Positions 1-9,264 of a DNA stretch of 64,000 nucleotides are shown here, one piece after another. Location: positions 2,418,001-2,482,000 of the forward strand of contig NZ_JBEPOO010000001.1 in NCBI RefSeq assembly GCF_040546815.1. The letters run 5' to 3'. The notes beneath the pieces are model-generated. The model was not told the DNA's origin, did no database searches, and saw only the letters and a list, made by a program, of their open reading frames with translations. This stretch comes from Devosia sp. 2618. Lineage in GTDB: Bacteria > Pseudomonadota > Alphaproteobacteria > Rhizobiales > Devosiaceae. The position numbers and the translations under genes were made by a program. Position 1 is the first letter of the stretch; each line of letters opens with the position of its first letter.

Positions 1-210
1 CCCGGACGGGGCGGTGCCGAGGGGGCGCCGTTCTGGTCCGAGACACCGTTCTTCGTCAATCAGCTCGGCATTCCAGCCGTCTACTGCGCGCCGGGGGACA
101 TTCGAAACTGCCACACCTTCGAGGAACGCATCAGCGTTGATGAATATCTCAACGGCGTCGTGGCATTCGCCGACTTCATCACTCGCTTCTGCGGGGTGGA
201 GGGGACCTAA
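1..210 (+). CDS. M20-family peptidase/deacylase, C-terminal end (partial)
   Basis: The first frame is open from the window edge to TAA at 208-210. It reads a 69-residue tail containing WSETPFFVNQLGIPAVYCAPGD and then HTFEERISVDEYLNG. The glycine-rich stretch followed by H-x-x-x-E-x-I-x-x-x-E/D-x-L is typical of the end of M20 metallopeptidases of the acetylornithine deacetylase / succinyl-diaminopimelate desuccinylase type. The catalytic part lies outside the window, so the substrate cannot be named. The gene ends 25 bp before the first binding-protein gene and may be first in the same operon, which would pair an amidohydrolase with solute uptake. Confidence 0.6.
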   Translation, partial: PGRGGAEGAPFWSETPFFVNQLGIPAVYCAPGDIRNCHTFEERISVDEYLNGVVAFADFITRFCGVEGT

Positions 211-235
211 AATACTACTTCAAGGGAGATCGTGC

Positions 236-1285
236 ATGTATACCAAGACAATTCTGGCCGCCCTTTTGGCGAGCACACTAATGAGTTCTGCCGCTCTGGC
301 CCAGACCGTTGGACCAAACGGGGAAACGGCAACGCCGAGCGCGGATGTCGTTCTGTCCGACGCCGATATCGCCGCGCTCCAGGGCAAGGGCTACAAGGCC
401 GCGCTGCTCTGGCATACCTCGTCGGATTTCGTGAACGCCGTTTCGGCTGGTGCCGCTGACGAGTTCGCTCGCGCCGGCGTTGAAGTTGTCGCAACCACTG
501 ATGCTGGCTTTGACGCCGCCAAGCAGCGCTCCGACATCGAAACCGCGCTCGTAGCCGGTCCCAATGTCATCCTGTCGCTTCCTGTCGATCCAGTGACCTC
601 GGCAGAGGCATTCCGCCAGGCCATCACCGACGGCGTCGAGCTGGTGTTCCTGTCCAACCTGCCAGCCGGTTATGTGCATGGTACCGACTATGCAGCCATC
701 GTCACCGACGATCTCTACCAGATGGGCAAGCAGGCTGCCGATACGCTGGCTGCTGCCATTGGTGACAAGGGCACAGTCGGCTGGATCTTCCACGACGCCG
801 ACTATTACGTAACCAACCAGCGCGACAACGCCTTCAAGAGCGTTATCGAAAGCGACTATCCCAATATCGAAATCGTCGCTGAACAGGGCATCACCGATCC
901 GGCGCGTGCCGAGGAACTGGCCAGCGCGATGCTGCTGCAGAACCCCGACCTGAACGGCATCTATGTGACCTGGGCCGAGCCTGCGGACGGCGTCCTGTCG
1001 GCGCTGCGCGCAGCCGGCAACACCGAAACCAAGATCGTGACGCTCGACCTGTCCGAGCCAGTTGCGCTCGACATGGTGCGCGGCGGCAATGTCGTGGGCC
1101 TGGTGGCAGACGAAGCCTACGAACTTGGTCGTGCCATGGCTGCTGCGGGTCTGAAAGGTCTGCTGGGCGAAGATGTCCCTGCCTTCATTGTCGCCCCTGC
1201 CCTGACCGTCACCGCCGCCAACGTTGCCGAAGGCTGGCAGCAGTCGCTGCACCGCGACGCCCCGGCCAGTGTTCTGGCCAAGTAA
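236..1285 (+). CDS. Periplasmic sugar-type ABC transporter substrate-binding protein (first of a tandem pair)
   Basis: This is a periplasmic binding protein of the ribose/autoinducer type (Peripla_BP_4 fold) that would deliver a solute to the permease and ATPase downstream. Residues 1-20 form a Sec signal peptide ending at ALA-QT. The mature protein starts with VGPNGETATPSADVVLSDAD and continues with alternating beta/alpha segments typical of the fold. ATG 236 was chosen because it starts the signal peptide and follows AGGGAGA. The frame is open further upstream, but that part overlaps the peptidase and is not protein-like. The next gene is a clear paralogue with the same NVAEGWQQSLHRDAPASVL ending. 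The ligand is unknown. Confidence 0.85.
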   Translation: MYTKTILAALLASTLMSSAALAQTVGPNGETATPSADVVLSDADIAALQGKGYKAALLWHTSSDFVNAVSAGAADEFARAGVEVVATTDAGFDAAKQRSDIETALVAGPNVILSLPVDPVTSAEAFRQAITDGVELVFLSNLPAGYVHGTDYAAIVTDDLYQMGKQAADTLAAAIGDKGTVGWIFHDADYYVTNQRDNAFKSVIESDYPNIEIVAEQGITDPARAEELASAMLLQNPDLNGIYVTWAEPADGVLSALRAAGNTETKIVTLDLSEPVALDMVRGGNVVGLVADEAYELGRAMAAAGLKGLLGEDVPAFIVAPALTVTAANVAEGWQQSLHRDAPASVLAK

Positions 1286-1310
1286 CGTCAAATTTTAGAA
1301 GAGGACTAAA

Positions 1311-2378
1311 ATGACCATGCGTTTCCCAACTCTTTGTTCCATTGGCCTGATCGCCGCCCTTTTGCCGGCAGTTGCCTATGCACAGGAGCCTATCACGGTG
1401 GGCCCCAATGGTGAGGCCGCAACGCCAGTCGCTGAACTTGAGTTGAGCGATGCGGAAGTCGAGCAAATCCGGCAAGGCAGCTACACAGCTGCCTTCGCCT
1501 GGCACGAGCTCTATGACTGGTCCGGGGCCGTGGCCCAAGGCGCCAAGGACGAGTTCGACCGCCTTGGCATCAAGGTTGTTGCCGAAACCACTGCCGGTTT
1601 TGACTCCGCCCGCCAGCAGGCCAATGTCGAAACCTCGATGGCGCTTTCGCCGTCTATCCTGATCTCACTGCCGGTTGATCCTGCAGCCGGTGCAAGCACT
1701 TACGCTGCTGCATTGCAGGGCGGCGCAAAGATCGTCTTCATCGACAATGCCGCAGCTGGCCTCACTCAGGGCACCGACTATGTGACCACCGTGTCGGCCG
1801 ATCTGGTCGGTATCGGCGAAAAGACCTCAGAAGCCATGGCTGCCGCGCTCGGTGGCGAAGGCAAGATCGGCTACATCTTCCACGATGCCGATTTCCATGT
1901 GACCAATTTGCGTGACTCCGCCTTCAAGTGGATGATCGAGAACAAGTATGATGGCATTGGGATCGTCGCAGAAGCCGGCATGGCCGACCCTGCGCGCATC
2001 GAAGACATCGCCAGCGCAATGCTGCTGCAGAACCCGGACATCGACGCGCTCTATGTCCCATGGGCAGAGCCAGCGACCGGTGTCCTGTCGGTACTGCGCC
2101 AGCTCGACCGTTCGGACGTCAAGATCGTCACCATCGACCTCAACGAACCAGCCGGTCTCGACATGGTCCAGGGTGGCAGCATCTCCGCCCTCATCGCCGA
2201 CGAGGCGTACAACATTGGCGTTTATGCCGCCCGTGCCGGTGCCGCTAGCCTGCTCGGTAAGGACGTTGCGCCTTTCCTCGTGGTCGACGCCGTTATCGTC
2301 ACTGCCGACAATGTCGCCGAAGGCTGGCAGCAGTCGCTGCATCACGACGCGCCTGCTTCAGTACTGAACGCACAGTAA
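1311..2378 (+). CDS. Periplasmic sugar-type ABC transporter substrate-binding protein (second of a tandem pair)
   Basis: This is a paralogue of the preceding binding protein (355 residues against about 349). It has its own signal peptide (cleavage near AYA-QE) and the shared blocks VGPNGEAATP, SLPVDP, GYIFHDADFHVTN and NVAEGWQQSLHHDAPASVL. The start ATG 1311 follows AGAGGACTAAA. It lies 25 bp after the first copy, and the permease follows 62 bp later. Two full-length, diverged receptors for one membrane complex suggest duplication and specialisation, either two ligands or two affinities. No residue tells which ligand each one binds. Confidence 0.85.
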   Translation: MTMRFPTLCSIGLIAALLPAVAYAQEPITVGPNGEAATPVAELELSDAEVEQIRQGSYTAAFAWHELYDWSGAVAQGAKDEFDRLGIKVVAETTAGFDSARQQANVETSMALSPSILISLPVDPAAGASTYAAALQGGAKIVFIDNAAAGLTQGTDYVTTVSADLVGIGEKTSEAMAAALGGEGKIGYIFHDADFHVTNLRDSAFKWMIENKYDGIGIVAEAGMADPARIEDIASAMLLQNPDIDALYVPWAEPATGVLSVLRQLDRSDVKIVTIDLNEPAGLDMVQGGSISALIADEAYNIGVYAARAGAASLLGKDVAPFLVVDAVIVTADNVAEGWQQSLHHDAPASVLNAQ

Positions 2379-2440
2379 GTTCACGCAGGCCGGGCGGGAC
2401 GCCATGTCCTGCCCGCCCTCCATTCCTACAAAGGACCGCC

Positions 2441-3433
2441 ATGTCTGCGCCCAGCACCACCGCGCCCAAGGCCAGCCCGATCAAGACGCTGCTTACGAGG
2501 TTGAACTTCCAGCAGTATGTCGTTTATGTCGGCTTTCTGGCGATCTTCCTGTTCTTTGCCATCGTGCTGCGCGACAGCGGATTTCTGACCCAGCGCAACC
2601 TGATCAACATCGTCCTGCAGACTGCGCCCGCGACCGTCATGGCCATAGGCCTGGTGTTCGTTCTTTCGGCGGGCGAGATCGACCTATCCTTTGGCTCGAC
2701 CGTCGCCGTCTCGGCGCTATGCGCGGCGATGGCAATGGCCGCTCTGCCTGACGTTGCGCTGCCGGTCGGCATCGCCGCGGGCATTGGCGCGGGCCTAGTG
2801 ATCGGAGCCATCAATGGCGCACTAGTCGCCTGGATGCGGTTGCCGTCATTCCTGGTGACGCTCGCCACCATGGGGCTGATCGCCGGCGTGGCGCGCTCGC
2901 TGACGCAATTGCGCTCCATTCCGGTCACCGACCCACTGTTCACCGGTATTTTCGGCTCAGGGAATATCTTTGGTGTCCCGTCCCTAGTGATCTGGACCGT
3001 TGTCGCGGTCGCTGTCGGCCATTTCTTTTATCGCCAGACCCGGTTCGGCGCCCATGTGCTCGCTACCGGCGACAATGCCCGTGCTGCGCAGGTCAGCGGC
3101 ATCAAAGTGCCACGCGTTCGGCTGTGGGTCTTCATGATCAGCGGCGGTCTCGCAGGCCTTGCGGGGCTGCTCTATGACGGTCGCCTGCAGGCCGCCAAAT
3201 ACACGCTGGGCGAAACTGACCTGATGACCGTCATCGCGGCCGTTATCGTCGGCGGCACACTGCTCAATGGCGGCAAGGGCTCGATCATCGGCGCGCTGTT
3301 TGGTTCGCTGCTGATGGGCATGCTCAACAATGGTCTCATCCTGATGGGGCTTTCGGTTTCCGATCAGATGATCGTTCGCGGTCTTATTATCCTCGCTGCA
3401 GTCGCCGTGTCGCTGCGCGAGAAAAGCCGCTGA
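2441..3433 (+). CDS. ABC transporter permease, RbsC-like (BPD_transp_2)
   Basis: This inner-membrane permease has about eight to ten hydrophobic segments over 330 residues. The motifs GEIDLSFGSTVAVSAL and TRFGAHVLATGDNARAAQVSGIKVPRVRLWVFMISG match the ribose/xylose permease family; the second is the cytoplasmic loop that contacts the ATPase. It is the only permease in this operon, so a homodimer is likely. ATG 2441 follows AAAGGACCGCC. The ATPase partner is probably the gene at 4656, with a PLP-enzyme gene lying between the two. Confidence 0.88.
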   Translation: MSAPSTTAPKASPIKTLLTRLNFQQYVVYVGFLAIFLFFAIVLRDSGFLTQRNLINIVLQTAPATVMAIGLVFVLSAGEIDLSFGSTVAVSALCAAMAMAALPDVALPVGIAAGIGAGLVIGAINGALVAWMRLPSFLVTLATMGLIAGVARSLTQLRSIPVTDPLFTGIFGSGNIFGVPSLVIWTVVAVAVGHFFYRQTRFGAHVLATGDNARAAQVSGIKVPRVRLWVFMISGGLAGLAGLLYDGRLQAAKYTLGETDLMTVIAAVIVGGTLLNGGKGSIIGALFGSLLMGMLNNGLILMGLSVSDQMIVRGLIILAAVAVSLREKSR

Positions 3434-3446
3434 GGAGGAGTTTCAG

Positions 3447-4646
3447 ATGTTTCTCGACGTCCTGCGCCGCCGCAATCCGCGCTTCATCGAAGCCGCCATG
3501 GCCCTGCACCAGCAAGGCGCAATTCCGGCCAATTCCTATGTGCTCGACCTTGATGCCGTGGAGGCCAATGCCCGCACGCTCAAGACAGAAGCGGACCGCA
3601 ATGGTCTCAAGATCTTTGCCATGACTAAGCAGGCCGGCCGCTCGTCGAGCTTCTGCCAAGCTGTACAGCGTGGTGGCATTGAGAAGTCCGTCGCCGTCGA
3701 TATGGCCTGTGCTCGCGCCACCCATCGCGCAGGCATGCCTGTCGGCCATCTGGGGCATCTGTCGCAAGTCGCTCGCGCCGAGGCCGACGCTGCCGCCCGC
3801 ACTTTCCGCCCCGACTACTGGACCGTGTTCAACGCCGAAAAGGCCAACGAGGCCGCTGGCGCTGCTCACAAAGCCGGTTATCGCCAAAACCTTCTGGCCC
3901 GCATCAAGGCCGATGGTGACACCTTCTATCGCGGCCATGAGGGTGGGTTCGACGCCGCCGACATCGCTGCGGTAGCCGACAGCTTGGATCGCATCGAAGG
4001 TGGGCGCTTTGCCGGTATTACCACCTTCCCTGCCCTGCTGTTCGACCATGCCACGCGCAAGGTCAAGCCGACGCCGAACCTGGCGACACTGGCTCGCGCC
4101 GCTGACGCCCTGCGCAAAGCTGGCCGTACCGACCTCGAGATCAATGCACCGGGCACCACCTCATCGGTGCTGCTGCAAGGTCTGGCCGAAGCGGGCGCCA
4201 CTCAGTGCGAACCTGGCAATGGCCTGCATGGCACCACGGCCCTGCATGTCGTTGAAGACCTGCCCGAATTGCCCGCCGTGCTCTATCTCACCGAGGTCTC
4301 GCACCTCTCCGGCGGCAAGGCCTATTGCTTCGGCGGTGGTTTCTATATTGACCCGATTTTCCCCGACTATCCGGTCAAGGCGCTGGTATCGGCCGAGCCG
4401 ACTACCCGAGCCGATGCGCTGCTGGAGGTGGAAATCCCGCCGCCATCAGCCATCGACTATTACGCCATGATCGACGCCACGACGAACCGCCCGCCGCGTC
4501 CCGGCGACACTGTCGTCTTCGGCTTTCGGGGGCAGGCTTTTGTCACCCGCGCCTATGTCGTCGGCGTCTCGGGCATTTCGAGTGGCAATCCCAAGGTCGA
4601 AAGCATCGAAAACAGCTTCGGCGACACCGCAAACTGGCCGGTTTAG
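3447..4646 (+). CDS. YhfX-family PLP-dependent enzyme (alanine racemase-like fold)
   Basis: A 399-residue protein with an N-terminal alanine-racemase-like barrel. ANSYVLDLDAVEANARTL is followed by IFAMTKQAGR, where the lysine of MTK sits at the usual PLP Schiff-base position. A C-terminal beta domain ends in GDTVVFGFRGQAFVTRAYVVGVSGIS. The layout matches the YhfX group, which is related to D-threonine aldolases and amino-acid racemases. The start follows GAGGAGG. It lies between the permease and ATPase genes, which suggests the imported solute is an amino acid, amino-sugar or similar amine. The exact reaction is not known for this family. Confidence 0.72.
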   Translation: MFLDVLRRRNPRFIEAAMALHQQGAIPANSYVLDLDAVEANARTLKTEADRNGLKIFAMTKQAGRSSSFCQAVQRGGIEKSVAVDMACARATHRAGMPVGHLGHLSQVARAEADAAARTFRPDYWTVFNAEKANEAAGAAHKAGYRQNLLARIKADGDTFYRGHEGGFDAADIAAVADSLDRIEGGRFAGITTFPALLFDHATRKVKPTPNLATLARAADALRKAGRTDLEINAPGTTSSVLLQGLAEAGATQCEPGNGLHGTTALHVVEDLPELPAVLYLTEVSHLSGGKAYCFGGGFYIDPIFPDYPVKALVSAEPTTRADALLEVEIPPPSAIDYYAMIDATTNRPPRPGDTVVFGFRGQAFVTRAYVVGVSGISSGNPKVESIENSFGDTANWPV

Positions 4647-4655
4647 GAGGCACAC

Positions 4656-5399
4656 ATGCTCGACACTCGCAGCGCTCCGGTGCTTGAACTCCAAAATATC
4701 CACAAGGCCTTTGGTGGCATCGTCGCCGTCGAGGACTTCTCGCTCGACGTCCGTGCGGGCGAAATCGTTGCCCTAGTCGGCGACAATGGCGCCGGTAAAT
4801 CGACCCTGATCAAGATCATCTCGGGCGTACACGCGCCCACCACGGGCAACATCCTGCTCGATGGCGCCCCAATTTCCATGTCCAGCGCCACCAAGGCGCG
4901 CGAGCATGGCATTGAGGTCGTCTACCAAGATCTGGCTCTCGCTGATCAGCAGCAGGTCTATATGAATCTCTTCCTCGGCCGCGAAATGACCCGCGGACCG
5001 TTCAAGATGCTCGACCGCAAGGCGATGATTTCGGAAACCGAACGATTGGTCGAAGAACTCGACGTGCGCATCCCATCGGCACACGCCACCATTCGCGACT
5101 TGTCTGGTGGCCAGCGCCAGGGCATCGCCATCGCCCGCGCGACCCACTGGGCCCGCAAGCTCATCCTGCTCGACGAACCGACGGCAGCGCTCGGCGTTGC
5201 CGAGACGGCAAAAGCCGAAAAGACTGTGGCGGCCCTCCGCTCCCGCAATATCGGCATCCTGATCGTCAGTCACAGCCTTGATCAGGTCTTCCGCCTGTCC
5301 GACCGCATCTGCGTCCTGCGCCGCGGCAAACAAATCGGCATCCGTGAGACCGCCAAAACCGACAAAAACGAAATCGTCTCGATGATCACGGGAGTTTAG
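4656..5399 (+). CDS. ABC transporter ATP-binding protein, single nucleotide-binding domain
   Basis: This ATPase would power the importer encoded just upstream. It has Walker A GDNGAGKST (about residues 43-51), signature LSGGQRQGIAIAR, Walker B LILLDEPTAALG and the H-loop IVSHS. At 247 residues it has one NBD, unlike the double-domain 500-residue RbsA type in the neighbouring operon, and so resembles the fructose-type FrcA arrangement. AGGAGG sits just before ATG 4656. It is the last gene of the first operon and is followed by a convergent dehydrogenase. Confidence 0.88.
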   Translation: MLDTRSAPVLELQNIHKAFGGIVAVEDFSLDVRAGEIVALVGDNGAGKSTLIKIISGVHAPTTGNILLDGAPISMSSATKAREHGIEVVYQDLALADQQQVYMNLFLGREMTRGPFKMLDRKAMISETERLVEELDVRIPSAHATIRDLSGGQRQGIAIARATHWARKLILLDEPTAALGVAETAKAEKTVAALRSRNIGILIVSHSLDQVFRLSDRICVLRRGKQIGIRETAKTDKNEIVSMITGV

Positions 5400-5478
5400 T
5401 GTCGACACAGCGCCCGGCGTTACTCCCAAATCTGGATAACGCTCGGTGGTTCCCTCCCGGACTCCAACAACGAAGTTC

Positions 5479-6201
5479 TCAAACCGCCTGAAAGCCACCA
5501 TCCACCGGCAGGCTGATGCCGTTGATCATTGCGGCGGCGTCGCTGAGGAGGAAAAGTACCGCTTCGGCGACGTCGTCGGGTACGGCAAATCGGCCGAGTG
5601 GCGTGCGGGATAGCATTGGGCCGGATTTTTGAGGATCGCTCCATGCTTCGGCGGCGAGGGCCGTCAGGGTAACGCCTGGATTGATGGCGTTGACCCGGAT
5701 GCCATGGGGGCCCAACTCGTTGGCCATCACGCGTGTCAAAGCGTCTAGTGCGCCCTTGGACGCGCAGTAGGATGCGTGGTCGGTGAAGCCGTTGAAGGCC
5801 GATATGCTCGAGATATTGACGATGGCCCCACCCAGCCCGGCTGCAATGCGGCTGCTGGCATAGAGCTGCGAGACAATCAGCGGCGCACGAACATTGATGG
5901 CCTGCACCTGATCAAAGCTCTCGGGGCTGGTGTCGAGGAATGACTCAAGAATGTTGATGCCGGCACAATTGACCAGGAAGTCAGCGGGCAGCGCGGCAAG
6001 AGTTGCGGTACGGGTCGCCTCAATATCAGCGAGATCGACCAGTACAGGTATGATGGCTGGATTCGCTGGCGTATCAAGCTCGAGCGGGCTGCGCGACAAG
6101 GCATAGACCCGGGCCCCACGCGCCACCAGCATCTCAGTTATGGCCCGACCTATGCCCTTGCCGGCACCGGTTACGATTGCTGTTCTGCCTGCAAAGGACA
6201 T
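5479..6201 (-). CDS. SDR-family NAD(P)-dependent oxidoreductase
   Basis: A short-chain dehydrogenase of 240 residues. The N-terminal nucleotide site is TGAGKGIG, NCAG is the core stabilising motif, the catalytic Ser lies in NISSI and YCASK holds the Tyr and Lys. The C-terminal NGISLPVDGG is standard. It is the last gene of the leftward sugar operon, 12 bp after the epimerase. It therefore probably oxidises the imported sugar or polyol or its epimerised product. The substrate cannot be named from sequence. Confidence 0.82.
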   Translation of the reverse strand: MSFAGRTAIVTGAGKGIGRAITEMLVARGARVYALSRSPLELDTPANPAIIPVLVDLADIEATRTATLAALPADFLVNCAGINILESFLDTSPESFDQVQAINVRAPLIVSQLYASSRIAAGLGGAIVNISSISAFNGFTDHASYCASKGALDALTRVMANELGPHGIRVNAINPGVTLTALAAEAWSDPQKSGPMLSRTPLGRFAVPDDVAEAVLFLLSDAAAMINGISLPVDGGFQAV

Positions 6202-6213
6202 GGCTGTGTTCTC

Positions 6214-7062
6214 TTAGATAAGGCCGTATTGCTGGGCTTTATTGCGCAGGAACGGCAGTCCCTTGCTCATGACTTCTTCCACGTTCTCAGCAACCGGTCG
6301 CCACACTGCCAAGCCATAGGCAAACTCGGGCGGCATGTTGATGAAGCTTTCCATCGCAAGTCCGCCGTCAAACTGGATGGCGGCCAACGCCGCGAAGATT
6401 TCATCCCACCCACACGTACCGTAGCCAGGTGTGCCGCGATCGCTCTCGGAAAGGTGGATGTATTTGAGGTGCTCACGCGCTGCCAGGATACCGTTCGCAA
6501 TGCCCCTTTCCTCGATATTCATGTGATAGGTATCGAGGTGAACAAAGACATTCTCGGCGCCCACGCGTTCGATCATCTGCACCGCCTGCCAACCGGTATT
6601 GATCAGGTGATTTTCGTAGCGGTTGACCGGCTCGATACCGAGCTGAATGCCCCTCGACTTTGCGCGACGGGCGGAGTGCTGCATCACCCGCGTAATATTG
6701 TCATATTCCGCTTCGGTGGGCGGAAGGCCAGTGCGCTGGCCAATACCACCGAAGATAACGCCGGAAAGCGCCTGAGCGCCGATATCGGCCGTCTTGTCGA
6801 TGGCGACGTCCAAAAACTCCATAGCCGCTTCTGGCCGCACAGAAGCCCAAGCCCGCTCGGGTAGGCCCAGCGAGCAGACCGAGGCAAGGTGGTGTTTTTC
6901 CAGCAAGGCACGCGTATGCGCGACATCGATGATGCTCGGCTCGGGCATGGCTATTTCGATGAAATCGAGCTTGTGTCGAAGGGCCTCGGCAACGGCACGC
7001 TCGGCGCTATCTGGAGTCCAGACCATCGCCCAAACGCTGGTATGCGCACCAAAACCCTTCAT
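6214..7062 (-). CDS. Sugar phosphate isomerase/epimerase, TIM-barrel (AP endonuclease 2-like) family
   Basis: A 282-residue TIM-barrel protein resembling D-tagatose 3-epimerases and hydroxypyruvate isomerase-like enzymes. Metal and substrate residues sit in blocks such as IEPVNRYENHLI (Glu), FVHLDTYHMNIEE (Asp, His), YIHLSESDRGTPG and AMESFI (Glu). The start at 7062 (MKGFGAHTSVWAMVW) is chosen because GAGGAGGT lies just upstream and family similarity begins there; the 24 residues encoded further upstream look non-native. It sits between the binding protein and the SDR gene in the operon, which suggests interconversion of ketoses after uptake. Confidence 0.82.
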   Translation of the reverse strand: MKGFGAHTSVWAMVWTPDSAERAVAEALRHKLDFIEIAMPEPSIIDVAHTRALLEKHHLASVCSLGLPERAWASVRPEAAMEFLDVAIDKTADIGAQALSGVIFGGIGQRTGLPPTEAEYDNITRVMQHSARRAKSRGIQLGIEPVNRYENHLINTGWQAVQMIERVGAENVFVHLDTYHMNIEERGIANGILAAREHLKYIHLSESDRGTPGYGTCGWDEIFAALAAIQFDGGLAMESFINMPPEFAYGLAVWRPVAENVEEVMSKGLPFLRNKAQQYGLI

Positions 7063-7154
7063 GCCGACCTCCTCAGTGTACGGGGTGGCCGGCGCAGTTG
7101 GGTCGAACCCAATCCGCGCCGGTGTCGTTCGCAATCGCGTCCGTCAATCAGACC

Positions 7155-8261
7155 CTAGAAGTTGAAGTCGCCGATATTGTCCTTGGTGAAGACAAATGGT
7201 GCGCCGAGCAGGATTTCACTGCCGTTGATCACCGACAGATTGCCGAGCTTGCCAGCAGCAACGCTGGTGGCGCCGGGCTGCAGGGTGCCGTCCGCGGCAG
7301 CGCGGATCACGTAGGCCGCCGCATAGCCCAGATCGACCGGGTTCCACAGAACCACCGACTTGACGCAGTCCGCCTCGACGTAAGGCTTCATGGCATTTGG
7401 AGTAGCGAGGCCCACCACTGCGACCGAACCACACTTGCCGGCCTGGGTGACGGCATCCGCGGCTGCCGGCGTTGCCACGCTGGTCATGCCCAGAATGCCC
7501 TTGAGATCATCGCCATATTTGTTGATGAGCGTATTGGCCTGGTTGAACGACAGGATATTGTCTTCCTGCGCTTCCACCGTTTCCAGCCACTTTAGGCCAG
7601 GATGGCACTTGGCCGCATAGGCGCCCATTTCCGAGATCCAGCGCGCCTGATTAGGCGTGGTGAAGGTCGATGTGACAATGGCAAAGCTCGCATCCGGGCC
7701 TGTTTCGGCGGCCAGGCTATCGATCATCGACTTGGCGATGCCGTTGAACTCGGCCTGATTGACGAACCACTGGCGGGCGTCTGGTTCCGAGTTGGCATCA
7801 TATCCAACGACGTTTATGCCAGCGGCAAGTGCCTTCTTGAGCACAGGAGCAATGGCCACCGGGTCATTGGCGGCAAACAGAATGCCGTCGACACCGCTGG
7901 TGATGTAGTTGTCGATCAGGGTGATCTGATCATCGATATTGGCTTTGGTCGGGCCGTCGGTGGTGGCCTTCATGGTGCCGATTTCTTTGGCCGCTTCGGC
8001 AATGCCCTTGGAGGTGGCGTCAAAATAGCCGATGCCGATGAGCTTGGGCACATCAACGACCGTTATCTCTTTGCCTTTGCGATCGGGCGGATTGGTGGGG
8101 ACGCCACCGTCATAGGGCATGGCAGCGGGGGTAGCTGCCGTGGCGTCGCAGGCCAGCGGATTGTTAGGCAAGTCATCGCCACCGGTCCACGCCGTTTGGG
8201 CGTGAACAAGGCTGGTCGTCAATGCAAGGGTGGTCAAGACTGTCATACCGATACGGAACAT
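7155..8261 (-). CDS. Sugar ABC transporter substrate-binding protein
   Basis: A periplasmic binding protein of the ribose type, 368 residues. A signal peptide covers about residues 1-21 (SLVHA-QT). It has the family blocks KLIGIGYFDATSKGIAEAAKEIG, DGILFAANDPVAIAPVLKKAL and GINVVGYDANSE. The start follows GAGGAGAAACG. It is the receptor for the two permeases and the double-NBD ATPase upstream in the same leftward operon. It is only distantly similar to the tandem receptors at 236-2378, so the two transport systems are not recent copies of each other. Confidence 0.87.
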   Translation of the reverse strand: MFRIGMTVLTTLALTTSLVHAQTAWTGGDDLPNNPLACDATAATPAAMPYDGGVPTNPPDRKGKEITVVDVPKLIGIGYFDATSKGIAEAAKEIGTMKATTDGPTKANIDDQITLIDNYITSGVDGILFAANDPVAIAPVLKKALAAGINVVGYDANSEPDARQWFVNQAEFNGIAKSMIDSLAAETGPDASFAIVTSTFTTPNQARWISEMGAYAAKCHPGLKWLETVEAQEDNILSFNQANTLINKYGDDLKGILGMTSVATPAAADAVTQAGKCGSVAVVGLATPNAMKPYVEADCVKSVVLWNPVDLGYAAAYVIRAAADGTLQPGATSVAAGKLGNLSVINGSEILLGAPFVFTKDNIGDFNF

Positions 8262-8319
8262 AGTCGTTTCTCCTCATGCGCTTTGGCTTATTGGGTCGGC
8301 AAAAACTCTTTCGTGGCTT

Positions 8320-9264
8320 TCATCGGTTGCCGTTCCGCTGAAAGATGTTGGTTAAAAGGATGGTCAGGATCAGCGCGGCGCCGATCAGCACAATGGTGCC
8401 GTCGCTCTTGATGCCCGCGAGCGACAGCCCGTTTTTTAGGGTCTGGATCAAGACCAGGCCCAGAAGTGTACCGATGATCGTGCCGCGCCCGCCAAAGATC
8501 GACGTGCCGCCCAGCACCACCGCGGTGATGGCGTCCAGCTCCAGTCCGGTTCCCATATCCGAGCGCGTGGTGGACACACGCGACACGAAAATGACCGCCG
8601 CGAGTGCCGCTGCAAAACCGGACGCCGAATAGATCGCCAGCTTGGTCAGATCGACCTTGAGCCCCGAAAAGCGAGCGGCGGTTTCGTTCGAGCCGATGGC
8701 ATAGGCGGCCCGCCCCCAGGTCGTGTAGGCCAGCACTATGGTTGCCAATAGAGCCACGATACCCAGTATCCAGAGCTGGGTGGGAACGCCCAGCACCTGG
8801 CCTTGGCCGAGTACGAAGAACCAGTCTGGATAACCACGGACCGAACGCGCCTGGCTGATCCCTTCGGCAATACCGCGATAGAGCGCCAGCGTCGCGAGAG
8901 TTGCGATCAGTGGCGGAACGCGGAAACGGGTGATGATCAGGCCGTTAACCGCGCCCGCGAGGGTGCCGACGAGCAGTCCCAGCGCGATGGCCACAGGCAG
9001 CGGCAGGCCCAGATCTTTCCAGAACACACCGAGCAGAATAGCGACGAGCCCAAGAATAGAGCCCACCGAAAGGTCGATCCCGCCGGTCACGATGACGAAG
9101 GTCATGATGATGGCGATCAGACCAACCTCGGTCATTAGCCGACCCTGATTGAGCAGATTGTCGACTGTGAGGAACTTGTCGGACTGGTTGCCCAGAATGA
9201 TGAGGGCAACGACTACAAGGACAGCCAGTATAGTCTCGTGGCGGATAAGTTTGCGCCAGTTCAT
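8320..9264 (-). CDS. ABC transporter permease, RbsC-like (1 of 2)
   Basis: An inner-membrane permease of 314 residues with multiple hydrophobic helices. GGIDLSVGSILGLVAI and TTWGRAAYAIGSNETAARFSGLKVDLTKLAIYSASG are the family motifs. The start codon overlaps the stop of the previous permease by 4 bp (ATGA type), which points to translational coupling. It probably forms a heterodimer with that permease. Confidence 0.88.
   Translation of the reverse strand: MNWRKLIRHETILAVLVVVALIILGNQSDKFLTVDNLLNQGRLMTEVGLIAIIMTFVIVTGGIDLSVGSILGLVAILLGVFWKDLGLPLPVAIALGLLVGTLAGAVNGLIITRFRVPPLIATLATLALYRGIAEGISQARSVRGYPDWFFVLGQGQVLGVPTQLWILGIVALLATIVLAYTTWGRAAYAIGSNETAARFSGLKVDLTKLAIYSASGFAAALAAVIFVSRVSTTRSDMGTGLELDAITAVVLGGTSIFGGRGTIIGTLLGLVLIQTLKNGLSLAGIKSDGTIVLIGAALILTILLTNIFQRNGNR

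Noticed and set aside
14..235. N-terminal extension of the first binding protein
   Set aside because: It overlaps the M20 peptidase tail in another frame; the signal peptide starts at 236 with a ribosome site.
278..1291. 337-residue minus-strand ORF opposite the first binding protein
   Set aside because: Antisense shadow in high-GC DNA; the plus-strand frame has signal peptide and family motifs, this one has none.
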